Shown: positions 29,524-39,000, numbered from the stretch's first letter. The stretch is DNA of 40,604 bases from Massilia sp. (GCA_028292765.1 JAQGLR010000309.1:1-40604); one strand, 5' to 3'. The notes: generated by a model not told the origin, from the letters alone. Program-made: numbers and translations.

Positions 29524-32310
29524 ATGAACAAACCGCTCATCGCCGCGCTGGCGCTGGCCTTCGCTTCGACCGCCGTGCCGCCCCTGCACGCCACTGCCGC
29601 GGCCCCTGCCACCGCCGCCAAGGCGGGCGCCAAGGCGGTAGAATTCGACCGCAAAGCCTACACGATCAACCACAAGAAATTCGTGCTGCCCAACGGCCTG
29701 ACCCTGGTCGTGCACGAAGACCACAGCGTGCCGGTGGTCGGCGTGAACATGTGGTACCACGTCGGTTCGCGCAACGAAAAGCGCGGCAAGACCGGTTTCG
29801 CCCATCTGTTCGAGCACTTCTTCTTCAACGGCTCCGAGAACTACCCGCACGGCTTCCGCGAGGCGATGGACGACCTCGGCGCGAACAACCGCAACGGCAC
29901 CACCAATACCGACCGCACCAACTTCTTCGAAGACGTGCCGGTGTCGGCGCTGGAGCGCACCCTGTTCCTCGAATCGGACCGCATGGGCTTCCTCGCCAAC
30001 TACATCTCGAAGGAGATGCTCGAGCGCGAGCGCGGCGTGGTGCAGAACGAAAAGCGCCAGGGCGAGAACCAGCCTTACGGCCGCGTGCGCAACGAAATCG
30101 GCGCCAAGATGTACCCGTATTCGCACCCGTATTCGTGGTCGACCATCGGCAGCATGGAAGACCTGTCCGCCGCCTCGCTGGAAGACATCCGCGAGTGGTA
30201 CCGCACCTATTACGGCCCGAACAACGCGGTGATCTCGCTGGCCGGCGACATCACGCCCGAGCGCGCGCTCGAGCTGGTAACGACATACTTCGGCGCGATC
30301 CCGCCGGGCCCACCGCTGCCGCGTACCGAAAAATGGATTCCGACGCTGGACCGCAACATCCGCGACGAGATGGAAGACCATGTGCCGCAGGTACGCATCT
30401 ACCGCAGCTGGCACGTCGCTGCCTGGAAGGACGCCGACACCCCGCGCCTGGCCTTGCTGGCCGAGGTGCTGGCCGGCTCGAAGAGCGCACGCCTGGATAA
30501 ACGCCTGGTCTACGAAAAGGGCCTGGCGACGAACGTCAGCACCCACGTCAACGACGCCGAGCTGGCTGGCACCTTCAATATCGTCGTCACGGTGAAGCCG
30601 GGCGTGGACCCGCTGCAGGTCGAGCGCGAAGTCGACGCCATCGTCGCCGAGATGCTGGAGAAGGGCCCGACCGCCGCCGAACTGGCGCGCGTGAAAACGC
30701 GCACCCTGTCGGACTTCTCGCGCAGCCTGGAGCGCCTGGGCGGCCTGGGCGGACGCTCGGACGTGCTGGCCGAGAGCGTGACCTACGGCGGCTCGCCCGA
30801 CGCGTATCTCACGCGCCTGGAGCAGCTGGCCAACGCCAACGCGGCCGAAGTAAGAGCCGCCGGCAACCGCTGGCTGCGCGCCAATCACTACACGATGACG
30901 GTGCGCCCGTTCGCGAAGCTGGCCGCCGTCAAGTCGACGCTGGACCGCAAGCTGCTCCCAGGCCTGGGCGAGGCGCCGGATGTGGCATTCCCGGCGATGC
31001 AGCGCGCCCAGCTGAAAAACGGGCTGAAAGTGATCCTGCTCGAGCGCCACACGGCGCCGATCGTGAATGCGACGCTGGCGGTCGACGCCGGCGCCGCTTC
31101 CGACACGCTGGCCAAGTCCGGCGCGGCCTCGCTCGCGCTCGACCTGCTCGACAAGGGCACGAAGACGCGCGACGCCTTTGCGCTGTCGGACGCGCTGGAA
31201 AACCTGGGCGCGCGCCTGTCGACCGGCACGGGCGCCGACCAGTCGCTGGTGCGCCTGCAGGCGACGTCAAGCAATCTTGCGCCGTCGCTGGCCATCATGG
31301 CCGACGCCGCGCTGGCGCCAAGCTTCCCGCAAGACCAGTTCACGCTGCAAAAGGGACGCCGCGTGGCCCAGATCGGCCAGGAAAAGGCGCAGCCGGCCAG
31401 CCTCGCGACGCGCCTGGTGCCGGGCCTGCTGTACGGCCAGGAGCACGCCTACGGCAAGCCGGCCAGCGGCAGCACGCAGAGCGTCGAAGGCATCACCCGC
31501 GAAGACCTGGCAGCGTGGCACGCGACCTGGTTCAAACCCGGCAGCGCAACCCTGATCGTCGCCGGCGACACCACGATGGACAAACTGCTGCCGGCGCTGG
31601 AAGCGTCGTTCGGTAAATGGGCCGCAGGTACTGCACCGGCCAAGCAGCTGGCCGCGCCGAACGGTGCGGCGGGCAGGAAGGTCTACCTGATCGACAAGCC
31701 GGACGCGCCGCAATCGACCATCGTCGCCGCGCACCTGTCGCTGCCCTACGGCCAGCCGGAAGACCTGGCGATCGAGCCGGTGATGCACAACTTCGGCGGC
31801 ATCGCGACCTCGCGCCTGAACCGCAACCTGCGCCTGGACAAGCACTGGAGCTACGGCACCAGCGCGCGTCTGACCGAAGTGCGCGGCCAGCGCAGCTTCA
31901 TGACGATCGCGCCGGTCCAGACCGACAAGACGGTCGAGGCGATGCGCGAAGTGGCGAAGGAAGTGAAGGGCGTGGCGGGCGAGCGTCCGCTGGTGGGGCT
32001 TGAATACGAGAGCATCATGCGCAACATGACCTCGCGCCTGGCCGGCCGTTTCGAGACCCTCGGCGCGCTCGAGGGCGCGGCGCTGGCCAGCGTCAACCTG
32101 AACCTGCCGGAAGATTACTGGAGCGGCTATTCGCGCAACCTGAAGGCCCTGACGCCGGCGCAGCTGGGGCAGGCCGCCGGCAAGTTCGTCAAGCCGGGTG
32201 AAGTGACCTGGATGGTGATCGGCGACCTGCGCAAGGTGGAGGCGGGGATTCGTTCGCTGGGCTGGGGCGAGGTGGTGGTGCTGGACCAGGATGGGAAGCC
32301 GGTGCGGTAA
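29524..32310 (+). CDS. M16 family zinc metallopeptidase (two-domain, pitrilysin-like, exported)
   Basis: Signal peptide MNKPLIAALALAFASTAVPPLHA; HLFEHFFFNGS (HxxEH), NEKRQGENQPYGRV; second M16-like domain from FPAMQRAQLKNGLKVILLERHTAPIV. Confidence 0.93.
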   Translation: MNKPLIAALALAFASTAVPPLHATAAAPATAAKAGAKAVEFDRKAYTINHKKFVLPNGLTLVVHEDHSVPVVGVNMWYHVGSRNEKRGKTGFAHLFEHFFFNGSENYPHGFREAMDDLGANNRNGTTNTDRTNFFEDVPVSALERTLFLESDRMGFLANYISKEMLERERGVVQNEKRQGENQPYGRVRNEIGAKMYPYSHPYSWSTIGSMEDLSAASLEDIREWYRTYYGPNNAVISLAGDITPERALELVTTYFGAIPPGPPLPRTEKWIPTLDRNIRDEMEDHVPQVRIYRSWHVAAWKDADTPRLALLAEVLAGSKSARLDKRLVYEKGLATNVSTHVNDAELAGTFNIVVTVKPGVDPLQVEREVDAIVAEMLEKGPTAAELARVKTRTLSDFSRSLERLGGLGGRSDVLAESVTYGGSPDAYLTRLEQLANANAAEVRAAGNRWLRANHYTMTVRPFAKLAAVKSTLDRKLLPGLGEAPDVAFPAMQRAQLKNGLKVILLERHTAPIVNATLAVDAGAASDTLAKSGAASLALDLLDKGTKTRDAFALSDALENLGARLSTGTGADQSLVRLQATSSNLAPSLAIMADAALAPSFPQDQFTLQKGRRVAQIGQEKAQPASLATRLVPGLLYGQEHAYGKPASGSTQSVEGITREDLAAWHATWFKPGSATLIVAGDTTMDKLLPALEASFGKWAAGTAPAKQLAAPNGAAGRKVYLIDKPDAPQSTIVAAHLSLPYGQPEDLAIEPVMHNFGGIATSRLNRNLRLDKHWSYGTSARLTEVRGQRSFMTIAPVQTDKTVEAMREVAKEVKGVAGERPLVGLEYESIMRNMTSRLAGRFETLGALEGAALASVNLNLPEDYWSGYSRNLKALTPAQLGQAAGKFVKPGEVTWMVIGDLRKVEAGIRSLGWGEVVVLDQDGKPVR

Positions 32311-32314
32311 GGGG

Positions 32315-32342
32315 AGCCAGGCCGGGGGAGCCCGGCCTGGCT
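32315..32342. terminator. Hairpin downstream of the M16 gene
   Basis: AGCCAGGCCGGG-ggag-CCCGGCCTGGCT perfect 12-bp stem; no clear T-tract. Confidence 0.6.
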
Positions 32343-32360
32343 GGATCGCCATCGCTTCTA

Positions 32361-32579
32361 TTAGATGAACGGTCCTTGGGAACCCGCATCCCACGTGCCG
32401 GCAGTTGCGACAGCATGATTGCGTAGAACTTTTGCCATCGTCAGCGGGACGACGGTGGTCAGCACCAATGCCAGCAGGATCACGCCGCCGACCCGGTGTT
32501 GGTCGAGCGTCTTGATCAGCTCCATCAGCTTGTCGAACACATGTGTGATCGTCTGTGAAATATCCTTCAGTCTTTTCAT
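32361..32579 (-). CDS. Small single-TM hypothetical protein (ORF open to 32603)
   Basis: MKRLKDISQTITHVFDKLMELIKTLDQHRVGGVILLALVLTTVVPLTMAKVL; palindrome upstream. Confidence 0.45.
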   Translation of the reverse strand: MKRLKDISQTITHVFDKLMELIKTLDQHRVGGVILLALVLTTVVPLTMAKVLRNHAVATAGTWDAGSQGPFI

Positions 32580-32801
32580 TTCGATGCCCCTGCCAAACTG
32601 CATTTACGTCAGAATCGTCAAGTCCGTGAGTTGAAAATGCATTTTCACCAAATGAATGAAAATTCGGGATGGTGAAGCAGCAGACGTTTCGTTTCATGAA
32701 ATACGCATCTCGTATTGAGAAATGTCGTGTTCCTGGCTCGTCAACAGCTTGAGGGCCTTGCACCCGACGACGTGCGCGACGAGCATCTCCCGGCTGGTAT
32801 A

Positions 32802-32821
32802 TACTGTACATCCATACAGTT
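32802..32821. promoter_or_regulatory. Putative LexA/SOS box
   Basis: TACTGTACATCCATACAGTT: CTGT-N8-ACAG core, 16/20 identity to the E. coli consensus TACTGTATATATATACAGTA; overlaps a TATACT -10-like hexamer (32800-32805); 11 bp before the ATG at 32833. Confidence 0.75.
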
Positions 32822-32832
32822 TCGCCACCCCG

Positions 32833-34065
32833 ATGAAACTTTCCGAAAAGCTCGAAATACTGGCGGACGCCGCCAAGTACGACGCCTCCTGCGCCAGCAG
32901 CGGCGCCCCGAAACGTGCTTCCGACGGCAGCGACGGCGGCATCGGCGCCACCACGGGCATGGGCATTTGCCACAGCTACACGCCCGACGGCCGCTGCGTC
33001 TCGCTGCTGAAAATCCTGCTCACCAATTTCTGCGTCTACGACTGCCAGTACTGCGTCAACCGCCGCACCTCGAACGTGCCGCGCGCGCGCTTTTCGGTCG
33101 AGGAAGTGGTCAAGCTGACCCACGATTTTTACCTGCGCAACTACATCGATGGCTTGTTCCTGAGTTCCGGCATCATCCAGTCGAGCGACTACACGATGGA
33201 GCAACTGGTGGCGGTGGCGCGCACGCTGCGCGAAGTGCACAACTTCCGCGGCTATATCCACCTGAAAACCATCCCCGACGCCGACCCGCTGCTCATTGCC
33301 GAGGCCGGCCGTTACGCCGACCGCCTGTCGGTGAACATCGAGCTGCCCACGCACGACAGCGTCAGCCGCCTCGCGCCCGAGAAGAACGTGCACACGATTA
33401 AACTGGCGATGGGTTCGATCCGGCGCAAGCTCGATGAAAAAGCGGAGGAACCGAAGGCGCCCGCCTTTGCCCCGGCCGGGCAGAGCACGCAGATGATCGT
33501 CGGCGCCGACGCCAGCGACGACCAGACCATCCTCAACACCGCCGAGACCCTGTACGGCAGTTATAAACTCAAGCGCGTGTACTACTCGGCCTTCAGCCCG
33601 ATCCCGCAAAGCCCCGACAGCGTGCCCCTGGCACCGCCGCCGCTGCTGCGCGAGCATCGCCTGTACCAGGCCGATTTCCTGCTGCGCAGCTATGGCTTTA
33701 CGGCCGGCGAACTGATGCCGGCCGCCGGCAACCTCGCGCTCGACGTCGACCCGAAGCTGGCCTGGGCGCTGGCCAACCGCGACCACTTCCCGATGGACCT
33801 GAACCGCGCCGAGGAAACGATGATCGCGCGCGTGCCCGGCATCGGCCTGCGCAACGCGAAACGCATCGTCGACCTGCGCCGGCTGCGCCGCATCCGCTGG
33901 GAAGATCTGTCGCGCCTGCGCTGCAGCATGAAAAAGATCGCGCCCTTCGTCGTTACGGCCGACTACAAGCCGGCCCAGGGGCTGGCCAGTTCCGACCTGC
34001 TGCGGCGCCATTTAGGGGCGCCGCAGGAGCAGATGAACCTGTGGCCTGAACTGAAGGCGGCATGA
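32833..34065 (+). CDS. Putative DNA modification/repair radical SAM protein with C-terminal HhH
   Basis: CVYDCQYC radical SAM CxxxCxxC; HhH-like VPGIGLRNAKRIVDLR; overall match to the TIGR03916-type family as recalled. Confidence 0.9.
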   Translation: MKLSEKLEILADAAKYDASCASSGAPKRASDGSDGGIGATTGMGICHSYTPDGRCVSLLKILLTNFCVYDCQYCVNRRTSNVPRARFSVEEVVKLTHDFYLRNYIDGLFLSSGIIQSSDYTMEQLVAVARTLREVHNFRGYIHLKTIPDADPLLIAEAGRYADRLSVNIELPTHDSVSRLAPEKNVHTIKLAMGSIRRKLDEKAEEPKAPAFAPAGQSTQMIVGADASDDQTILNTAETLYGSYKLKRVYYSAFSPIPQSPDSVPLAPPPLLREHRLYQADFLLRSYGFTAGELMPAAGNLALDVDPKLAWALANRDHFPMDLNRAEETMIARVPGIGLRNAKRIVDLRRLRRIRWEDLSRLRCSMKKIAPFVVTADYKPAQGLASSDLLRRHLGAPQEQMNLWPELKAA

Positions 34066-35546
34066 GCGCGGCGGCCAGGGTTGCCGCCGGCCAGCCGCTG
34101 GTGGTCTCCAGCTTTTCCGAGTGGCGCAGCGCCGCGCGCGCGCTCCTGATGCACGGCGTGGCGCCGGAACTGGTCACCTGGAACGAGCGCGCCTCCCTGG
34201 AAGCCGACCTGTTCTCGGGTGCGCCGGACTCTTCATCTTCTTCCGATAATGCACCTGCGGGGACGACCCCCTTGAAACCGGCACCGCCGCATTTGCCACG
34301 CATCCCGCGCGCGCTGATGGACATGCTGCAGTCGGCCGCCTGCTGCCGCGTGCCCGACCGCTGGGCCTTCCTGTACCGCGTGATCTGGCGCTGGCAGCGC
34401 GGCGAGCACGACGTGCAGTCGCCGGCCGATCCTGATGGCGCCAGGCTGCATGGAATGGTGAAAGCGGTGCGTCGCGAGGAGCACGACATGCATGCCTATA
34501 TCCGATTTCGCGAGCGTCCGGCGGATGCCGGCCCGCCGCGCTTCGCCGCCTGGTTCGAGCCGCGCCACGACGTGCTGCCCCAGGTGGCCGAGCATTTCGT
34601 CAAGCGCATGGGGGGCGTCACCTGGATGATCGGCACGCCCGAGGCCAGCGTGATGTGGGACGGCGCCACGCTGCACCACACCGGTCCGCTGATGTCGAGC
34701 GCGGCCGACCTGGAAGACGCCGGCGAGGCCCTCTGGCTGACCTATTACCGCAGTATTTTTAATCCTGCGCGCGTGAATGCCCAGCTGATGCAGAGCCACA
34801 TCCCGTCGCGCTTCTGGAAGAACCTGCCGGAAGGCGCGATCGTCCCCGGCATGGTCAGCAACGCCGAGCTGGGGGCGCGCAGTACCGGCCAGGCCCAGGC
34901 GGTGGGGCGCAAAAGCGGCTTCACGATCCCGATCGCCCCGGCCGACGCCCAGCCCGAGCGCCAGCAGCCCTCGAAACTCGACGAATGCCGGCGCTGTGAA
35001 TTATGGCAGTACGCGACGCAGGCCGTCCCCGGGGAGGGACCGAAGACCGCGCAGATCATGCTGGTGGGCGAGCAGCCGGGCGACCAGGAAGACCTGGCCG
35101 GCAAGGCTTTCGTCGGCCCGGCCGGCAAGCTGCTGGACCGGGTGTTCGAGGCGGCCGATGTCGAGCGCCGCGCGATCTACCTCACCAATGCTGTAAAACA
35201 CTTCAAGTGGGAGCCGCGCGGCAAGCGGCGCCTGCACAAGACACCGGTGCAGCGCGAAATCGACGCCTGCAGTTACTGGCTGGAGAAGGAAGTGGCCACG
35301 GTCAAGCCGACAGTGATCGTGGCGCTCGGCGCCACGGCGCTCAAAGCCGTGCTCGGCAATGGGAGCGCGAAGCTGGGGGAGTCGCTTGGCAAGGCGATCC
35401 TGCACGAGGGGCGCTGGGTCGTCACCGTCTACCACCCGTCCTATATCCTGCGCGTGCCCGACGAGGAGGCCAGGCGCCAGGCGTTCAATGTGATGGTCGA
35501 GGGCTTGAAGCTGGCGAAGGGCTTGCTGGAGCGGCCGCCGGCGTGA
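34062..35546 (+). CDS. DUF4130 (TIGR03915-type) fused to UdgX-type uracil-DNA glycosylase (TIGR03914-type)
   Basis: GEQPGDQED and the UdgX-diagnostic KRRLHKTP loop; C-terminal HPSYILRV; N-terminal FSEWRSAARALL...MGGVTWMIGTP. Overlaps the upstream stop (ATGA). Confidence 0.9.
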   Translation: MSAAARVAAGQPLVVSSFSEWRSAARALLMHGVAPELVTWNERASLEADLFSGAPDSSSSSDNAPAGTTPLKPAPPHLPRIPRALMDMLQSAACCRVPDRWAFLYRVIWRWQRGEHDVQSPADPDGARLHGMVKAVRREEHDMHAYIRFRERPADAGPPRFAAWFEPRHDVLPQVAEHFVKRMGGVTWMIGTPEASVMWDGATLHHTGPLMSSAADLEDAGEALWLTYYRSIFNPARVNAQLMQSHIPSRFWKNLPEGAIVPGMVSNAELGARSTGQAQAVGRKSGFTIPIAPADAQPERQQPSKLDECRRCELWQYATQAVPGEGPKTAQIMLVGEQPGDQEDLAGKAFVGPAGKLLDRVFEAADVERRAIYLTNAVKHFKWEPRGKRRLHKTPVQREIDACSYWLEKEVATVKPTVIVALGATALKAVLGNGSAKLGESLGKAILHEGRWVVTVYHPSYILRVPDEEARRQAFNVMVEGLKLAKGLLERPPA

Positions 35547-35571
35547 ATGTTTCGTACCCCATTCGTACCCG

Positions 35572-36759
35572 TTAGCGCCCCGGCGCCACCGCCACGTCGA
35601 ACCGCACCATATCCCCGGCACTGACTTGTCTCGCCGCCGAGGGCGGCGTCACGGTCCCGATCGCGAACCCCGGCTGCACCTGCACGATGCCCAGGGTCCC
35701 GACCGGCGTCTCGACGGTTCCCAGCGGCGCCAGGGGATCGGCCCCGTACACCTGCTGGCGCGGATCAACCCGGTAGATCACGAGCTGGTCGCCCGGCGTC
35801 ACCGACGAGGTACTGCCGGCATCGATGAAGATCCGCTCGCCCTGCACCTGCACCACCCGCGCCATGAAGGGCAGGGGGGCGAGGTCGAGCATGATGCCGG
35901 CGATGCCTTCGTCGAGTGCGCGCAGGATCGCGCCGCCAAACGGCGTTTGTGCGAAGCCGGCGCTGCCGAAGGGCTTGTCGCGGCCGACGCGCTGCGATCC
36001 AACCTGTTCCACGCTGGCCCTGCGGCGTGCCAGCAGTACGCCGGTCAGGCCATCGTGCACGAAAAATTCGATCTCGATGCGGCGCGCGTCCCTGGCGATC
36101 AAACCGTACAAGGCCGGCTTCCCGAACTTGCTGGCGTCGACGATCTCGCCCGAAATCACGAACTGGCTCTCGTGCATCGATGCCAGGCGGCGTACGGCGG
36201 CCGTGTCCGCGCTCGGTCCGCTGGTGCCGGGAGAAATCACGTACGGGCTGCTCTTGCCGAGGAATTTGCCGGTGCCCGTCATGCGGCGCAGCAGTTCCTG
36301 CGGCAGGCGGGTGGCGATGTCGTCGATGTCGTCGAGCTGGGGCGAGCGGCGCACGTGGAAGGGCGTGACGACGATTTTTTTCTTGTAGCCGAGGTTGACG
36401 CTGCCGCTAGGGCGCGCTTCCTCTTCCTGCACCGCGATGCGTACATGCAGCATCGGGCCGGATTGCCACTCGCGCACGACGCTGTAGCGGTCGAATTCGG
36501 CAGTCGGCTGGACGCGGCTGCTTTCATACGCGCCGCGAAGGCCGGCGCCCGCGCCGGCCGCGACATCGACCCGCGCGCCAGTGCGCAGGCCGAGCTGCTC
36601 GAGCGCATCCTTGATCGCAAGCTGGCGCGCACGCGCCACGCCGCCGTCGGCGATTGCGGCCACACCCTCGGCCTCGATCGGCGCGGCATGCACCGGCTTG
36701 GCGAGCGCAAGCAGCAGCGCCAGCAGGGTGACGCAGGAAAACTTACATTTACTGAGCAT
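35572..36759 (-). CDS. Flagellar assembly protein T-like (FlgT, H-ring) protein
   Basis: MLSKCKFSCVTLLALLLALAKPVHA signal; IEAEGVAAIADGGVARARQLAIKDALEQL; middle domain KKKIVVTPFHVRRSPQLDDIDDIATRLPQELLRRM; C-terminal SH3-like domain. Confidence 0.78.
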   Translation of the reverse strand: MLSKCKFSCVTLLALLLALAKPVHAAPIEAEGVAAIADGGVARARQLAIKDALEQLGLRTGARVDVAAGAGAGLRGAYESSRVQPTAEFDRYSVVREWQSGPMLHVRIAVQEEEARPSGSVNLGYKKKIVVTPFHVRRSPQLDDIDDIATRLPQELLRRMTGTGKFLGKSSPYVISPGTSGPSADTAAVRRLASMHESQFVISGEIVDASKFGKPALYGLIARDARRIEIEFFVHDGLTGVLLARRRASVEQVGSQRVGRDKPFGSAGFAQTPFGGAILRALDEGIAGIMLDLAPLPFMARVVQVQGERIFIDAGSTSSVTPGDQLVIYRVDPRQQVYGADPLAPLGTVETPVGTLGIVQVQPGFAIGTVTPPSAARQVSAGDMVRFDVAVAPGR

Positions 36760-37285
36760 GGTAGAACGAGGCGCCATAGCCCGCGCCGGGACCGGCGCCG
36801 CCCACCATGGCGTGGACGTTCCTCGCCACTGCCGGGGCAGTGCGGCGCGATTGCGCCTGGGACCGGGCCGCATTGGTGTCGAAGTCCATCTCCACGGTCG
36901 TCTCGAAAGTACCGTCTTCGCGCTGGGCGACGTTGGTCACGCGCGCGCCACGGATGAAGGCGTCGATATACACCTTGAAACTATCGTCTTTCAGCGCCAG
37001 CGAGGCCACCGTGCTGCCGCCTTCGATGCGCAGGCCATAGACCTGCTCGGCCATGGTACGGTAGGCGTCCAGGCGCGATGCGCGCATCGCCAGCAGCTTG
37101 CGCTGGGCCGGCGAGACGCGGTCGCACTGGCCAACGCAGACGGTATTGTTGACGGCGGCATAGCCGGTGGCGTCCAGGGTGACGATGACGGGCTGTGCGG
37201 CGGCCTGTCGGGCAGGCAGGTGCGCGGTGCCGCAGGCGGAGAGCAGCGAGGCGCAGGCAAGGGCGAGGACAGCGACGAGTTTCAT
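36749..37285 (-). CDS. LPP20/FlgP-like lipoprotein
   Basis: Lipobox [65 protein letters not shown] (LPP20 pattern); overlaps the FlgT-like start by 11 bp. Confidence 0.8.
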   Translation of the reverse strand: MKLVAVLALACASLLSACGTAHLPARQAAAQPVIVTLDATGYAAVNNTVCVGQCDRVSPAQRKLLAMRASRLDAYRTMAEQVYGLRIEGGSTVASLALKDDSFKVYIDAFIRGARVTNVAQREDGTFETTVEMDFDTNAARSQAQSRRTAPAVARNVHAMVGGAGPGAGYGASFYHAQ

Positions 37286-37388
37286 GACGGATCCGGTAAG
37301 AATGCTGGGCGCGAAAGGCGCGGTATCAGTCAGGATAACGGCCGCTGCGCGCGAATCTTGATGGATGCAGGGAAATATTTACCTCAAA

Positions 37389-37419
37389 CAGCCGCGAATT
37401 TGCTGCACATTCGCGGCTG
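37389..37419 (-). terminator. Hairpin downstream of the VOC gene
   Basis: CAGCCGCGAAT-N9-ATTCGCGGCTG perfect 11-bp stem, followed on the minus strand by TTTGAGGTAAATATTT. Confidence 0.6.
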
Positions 37420-37444
37420 GATTGACGCAGTGACAAGCTGGCCA

Positions 37445-37796
37445 TCAGGAAGAGGACAGCACGAACTGGTTACCGTCCGGATCTTTCATGATGGCGAACT
37501 CGCCCCAGGGCTGCTTTTGCGGCGGGGATACGAACTCGACGCCACGGCTTGACAGCTGACGGTAAGTCGCGTCGACATCGTCGCAGGCCAGCGAGCCGTT
37601 GAAGGCGCTGCCGATGCGGTCTTCCTGTCCATCCGGCGTGAACAGCACGAAGCGCGTTTCGGAAGAGCCGACGCGCAGCTCGATCCAGCGCGGCTTGCCG
37701 AAGGGCTGGTCGGTGATGACGCGAAAGCCGAGCTTTTCGGTATGGAAAGCGAGCGCGACGTCCTGGTCGCGGGTCGGGATGCGCTTCTTGTAACAT
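37445..37796 (-). pseudogene. VOC (glyoxalase/bleomycin resistance) family protein, apparent frameshift near the start codon
   Basis: Conserved frame reads ...RIPTRDQDVALAFHTEKLGFRVITDQPFGKPRWIELRVGSSETRFVLFTPDGQED...FAIMKDPDGNQFVLSSS, but the only upstream ATG (37796) is out of frame by one base. Confidence 0.6.
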
Positions 37797-37879
37797 CTTG
37801 TTTCTTGCTAATGGTTGCTTATACCGCTTAACGGAAAGACAATGCCCTTCAGTAACTAACCAGAAGAAGGAATGTCACG

Positions 37880-38905
37880 ATGTTCAAGCGCGTATTGCCT
37901 GCCCTGACCCTGTGTTTCCTGAGCGCGTACGCGTCGGCGCAGGAAGCCCCTGCCGCGCCACAAACCGCACCCGCCGTGCCGACGCTCGAGGATGGCGAAC
38001 CGGTCCCGCAAACCGTCCTCGTCTCCGGCAGCCGCCCGGGGCCGGGGCTGTGGAAAGTGTCGAAGGGCGAGCATGTGCTCTGGGTATTCGGCACCTATTC
38101 GCCGCTTCCGGCGCAGATGGAATGGCGCTCGAGCAAGGTCGAGAAGATCATCGCGACTTCCCAGGAATACCTGAAGCCGCCGGGTGTCTCGATCGGGGGA
38201 GGCTGGAGCGCCGTGACTGCGCTGCCCTTCCTGATCGGCATCAAGAAGAATCCGGACGGTGCCGAGCTGAAGGACGTGCTGCCGCCGGAGGTGTACGCGC
38301 GCTGGCAGCCTTTGAGGGAAAAATATTTCAGCAACGACAGCGGCGTCGAGCGCGAGCGCCCCACCTTCGCCGCCGGGGAGCTGTACAGCCGTGCGCTGAG
38401 GCAGGCCGGCCTCTCGAAAGGCAACGAGGTGCAAATAAAGATCGGGAAGCTGGCGGAAAAGCACAAGCTCAAGTTCACGGATGTGACTTATCACGTCGCC
38501 ATCAAAGACCCCGGCAAGGCGGCGCGCGAATTCAAGAAGTCGCCAATGGACGACGCGCCTTGCCTGATGAAAACCATCGAAAGCCTCGACACCGACGTCG
38601 ACGTGATGCGTGCCCACGCCAATGCCTGGGCGGTAGGCGACCTGGACGAAATCCGCAAGCTGAACTTCGATGACCGGGCCAACGCCTGCATCCACGCATT
38701 GAGCACGGGCTCGCTCGGAAAGAATCAGCCTGAACTGAAAACCGCGCGCGAAACCGCCCTTGCCCGCTGGGTCGAGGCCGCCGAGAAGGCGCTCGCCACC
38801 AACGCGAGCACCTTTACCGTCGTGCCCATCAAGGAAATCCTCAATCCAAGGGGCGTGATTGCCACGCTGCAGGGCAAGGGCTATACGGTCGAGCCGCCGA
38901 AGTAA
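37880..38905 (+). CDS. TraB/GumN family exported protein
   Basis: Signal peptide MFKRVLPALTLCFLSAYASAQ; GLWKVSKGEHVLWVFGTYSPLPAQMEWRSSKVEKII GumN-like N-terminus. Confidence 0.85.
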   Translation: MFKRVLPALTLCFLSAYASAQEAPAAPQTAPAVPTLEDGEPVPQTVLVSGSRPGPGLWKVSKGEHVLWVFGTYSPLPAQMEWRSSKVEKIIATSQEYLKPPGVSIGGGWSAVTALPFLIGIKKNPDGAELKDVLPPEVYARWQPLREKYFSNDSGVERERPTFAAGELYSRALRQAGLSKGNEVQIKIGKLAEKHKLKFTDVTYHVAIKDPGKAAREFKKSPMDDAPCLMKTIESLDTDVDVMRAHANAWAVGDLDEIRKLNFDDRANACIHALSTGSLGKNQPELKTARETALARWVEAAEKALATNASTFTVVPIKEILNPRGVIATLQGKGYTVEPPK

Positions 38906-39000
38906 GGGCAGACCTTGCCCACAGGCTGCTGCCCGGACGGTCGATGCAATGTTGTCACTGCCGGGCAAAACCGCGTAGAATGCGCAGTGTCCGCAGCATC

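Noticed and set aside
31267-34011. 914-aa minus-strand ORF spanning the M16/radical SAM region
   Set aside because: Crosses an intergenic region and two strong plus-strand genes; no domain recognised.
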